This document shows positions 12,717-12,774 of a stretch of 12,774 nucleotides of DNA, one piece after another (positions within the stretch are counted from its first letter, which is position 1; each line of letters starts with the position of its first letter). Location of the stretch: positions 1 through 12,774 of the forward strand of contig JBKKAR010000205.1 of assembly GCA_046714355.1 (NCBI GenBank), read 5' to 3'. Under the pieces are notes generated by a model that worked only from the letters and a program-made list of their open reading frames with translations, had not been told where the DNA came from and did not search any database. A program made the translations under genes and the position numbers. This DNA is from JACDAN01 sp046714355. Lineage in GTDB: Bacteria > Actinomycetota > Thermoleophilia > Gaiellales > Gaiellaceae.

Positions 12717-12774
12717 TTCGAACATCCTTCAACCCTATGCTCCCGGCGCGACAGACACCTGGAATCCGGGGCGG

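Noticed and set aside
12568..12732. 55-codon N-terminal extension of the P-type ATPase frame
   Set aside because: The extension is Arg-rich and antitypical for the family, and overlaps the recognisable stress-protein remnant in another frame of the same strand.
1..12774. CRISPR array, tRNA, rRNA, insertion sequence or phage gene
   Set aside because: No direct repeats with spacers, no cloverleaf-like stretch, and no transposase, integrase or phage motif were seen on either strand.

Overview
The window is a high-GC bacterial chromosome segment, with densely packed genes on both strands and coding frames rich in G or C at third positions. Its gene families (a 2-oxoglutarate dehydrogenase E1 tail, a CtpE-type P-type ATPase, a DUF6328-like membrane protein, a short Ada-type zinc-binding protein) and its GTG/TTG starts point to an Actinomycetota genome. 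Thermoleophilia-like soil actinobacteria are my best guess, by impression and not by any search. I see no tRNA, rRNA, CRISPR array, insertion sequence or phage gene.

Layout. 1-1380 (+) is the C-terminal part of 2-oxoglutarate dehydrogenase E1. It converges on a minus-strand pair: a 65-residue basic protein (1408-1605) and an anchored, Pro-rich protein with a Lys block and an Asp/Glu tail (1616-2251). Divergent from these, 2330-4111 (+) is a membrane-bound diguanylate cyclase with an intact I-site. It is followed by an unrecognised 97-residue acidic protein (4181-4474) and a membrane-anchored BON-domain protein (4580-4960). A nested hairpin (4962-5023) separates these from a minus-strand, ATGA-coupled pair: a CDF metal exporter (5478-6377) and a DUF6328-like four-helix membrane protein (5023-5481).

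From 6410 to 8644 (+) lie a SnoaL-like protein, a ferritin-like diiron protein with a symmetric ligand pattern, and a membrane-anchored trypsin-like protease without a PDZ domain. The protease converges on a minus-strand HAD phosphatase - MsrB pair (9761-8675). The HAD start codon overlaps the start codon of a divergent Ada-type zinc-binding gene (9760 onward), which appears frameshifted near its end. The minus strand then carries a small coding frame broken by an amber codon (10015-10215), an intact CtpE-like P-type ATPase (10228-12567) and, just upstream, a degenerate universal stress protein C-terminus (12543-12716).

The common themes are ordinary housekeeping and stress or envelope functions: central carbon metabolism, c-di-GMP signalling, metal and calcium transport, methionine sulfoxide repair and envelope proteolysis. 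I found no clear new multi-gene system. The points most worth a second look are the diiron protein with its D/ExxH...E/DxxH spacing of 30 residues on both halves, the anchored polyampholyte protein with its coupled basic partner, and the cluster of three disrupted reading frames around the intact P-type ATPase.
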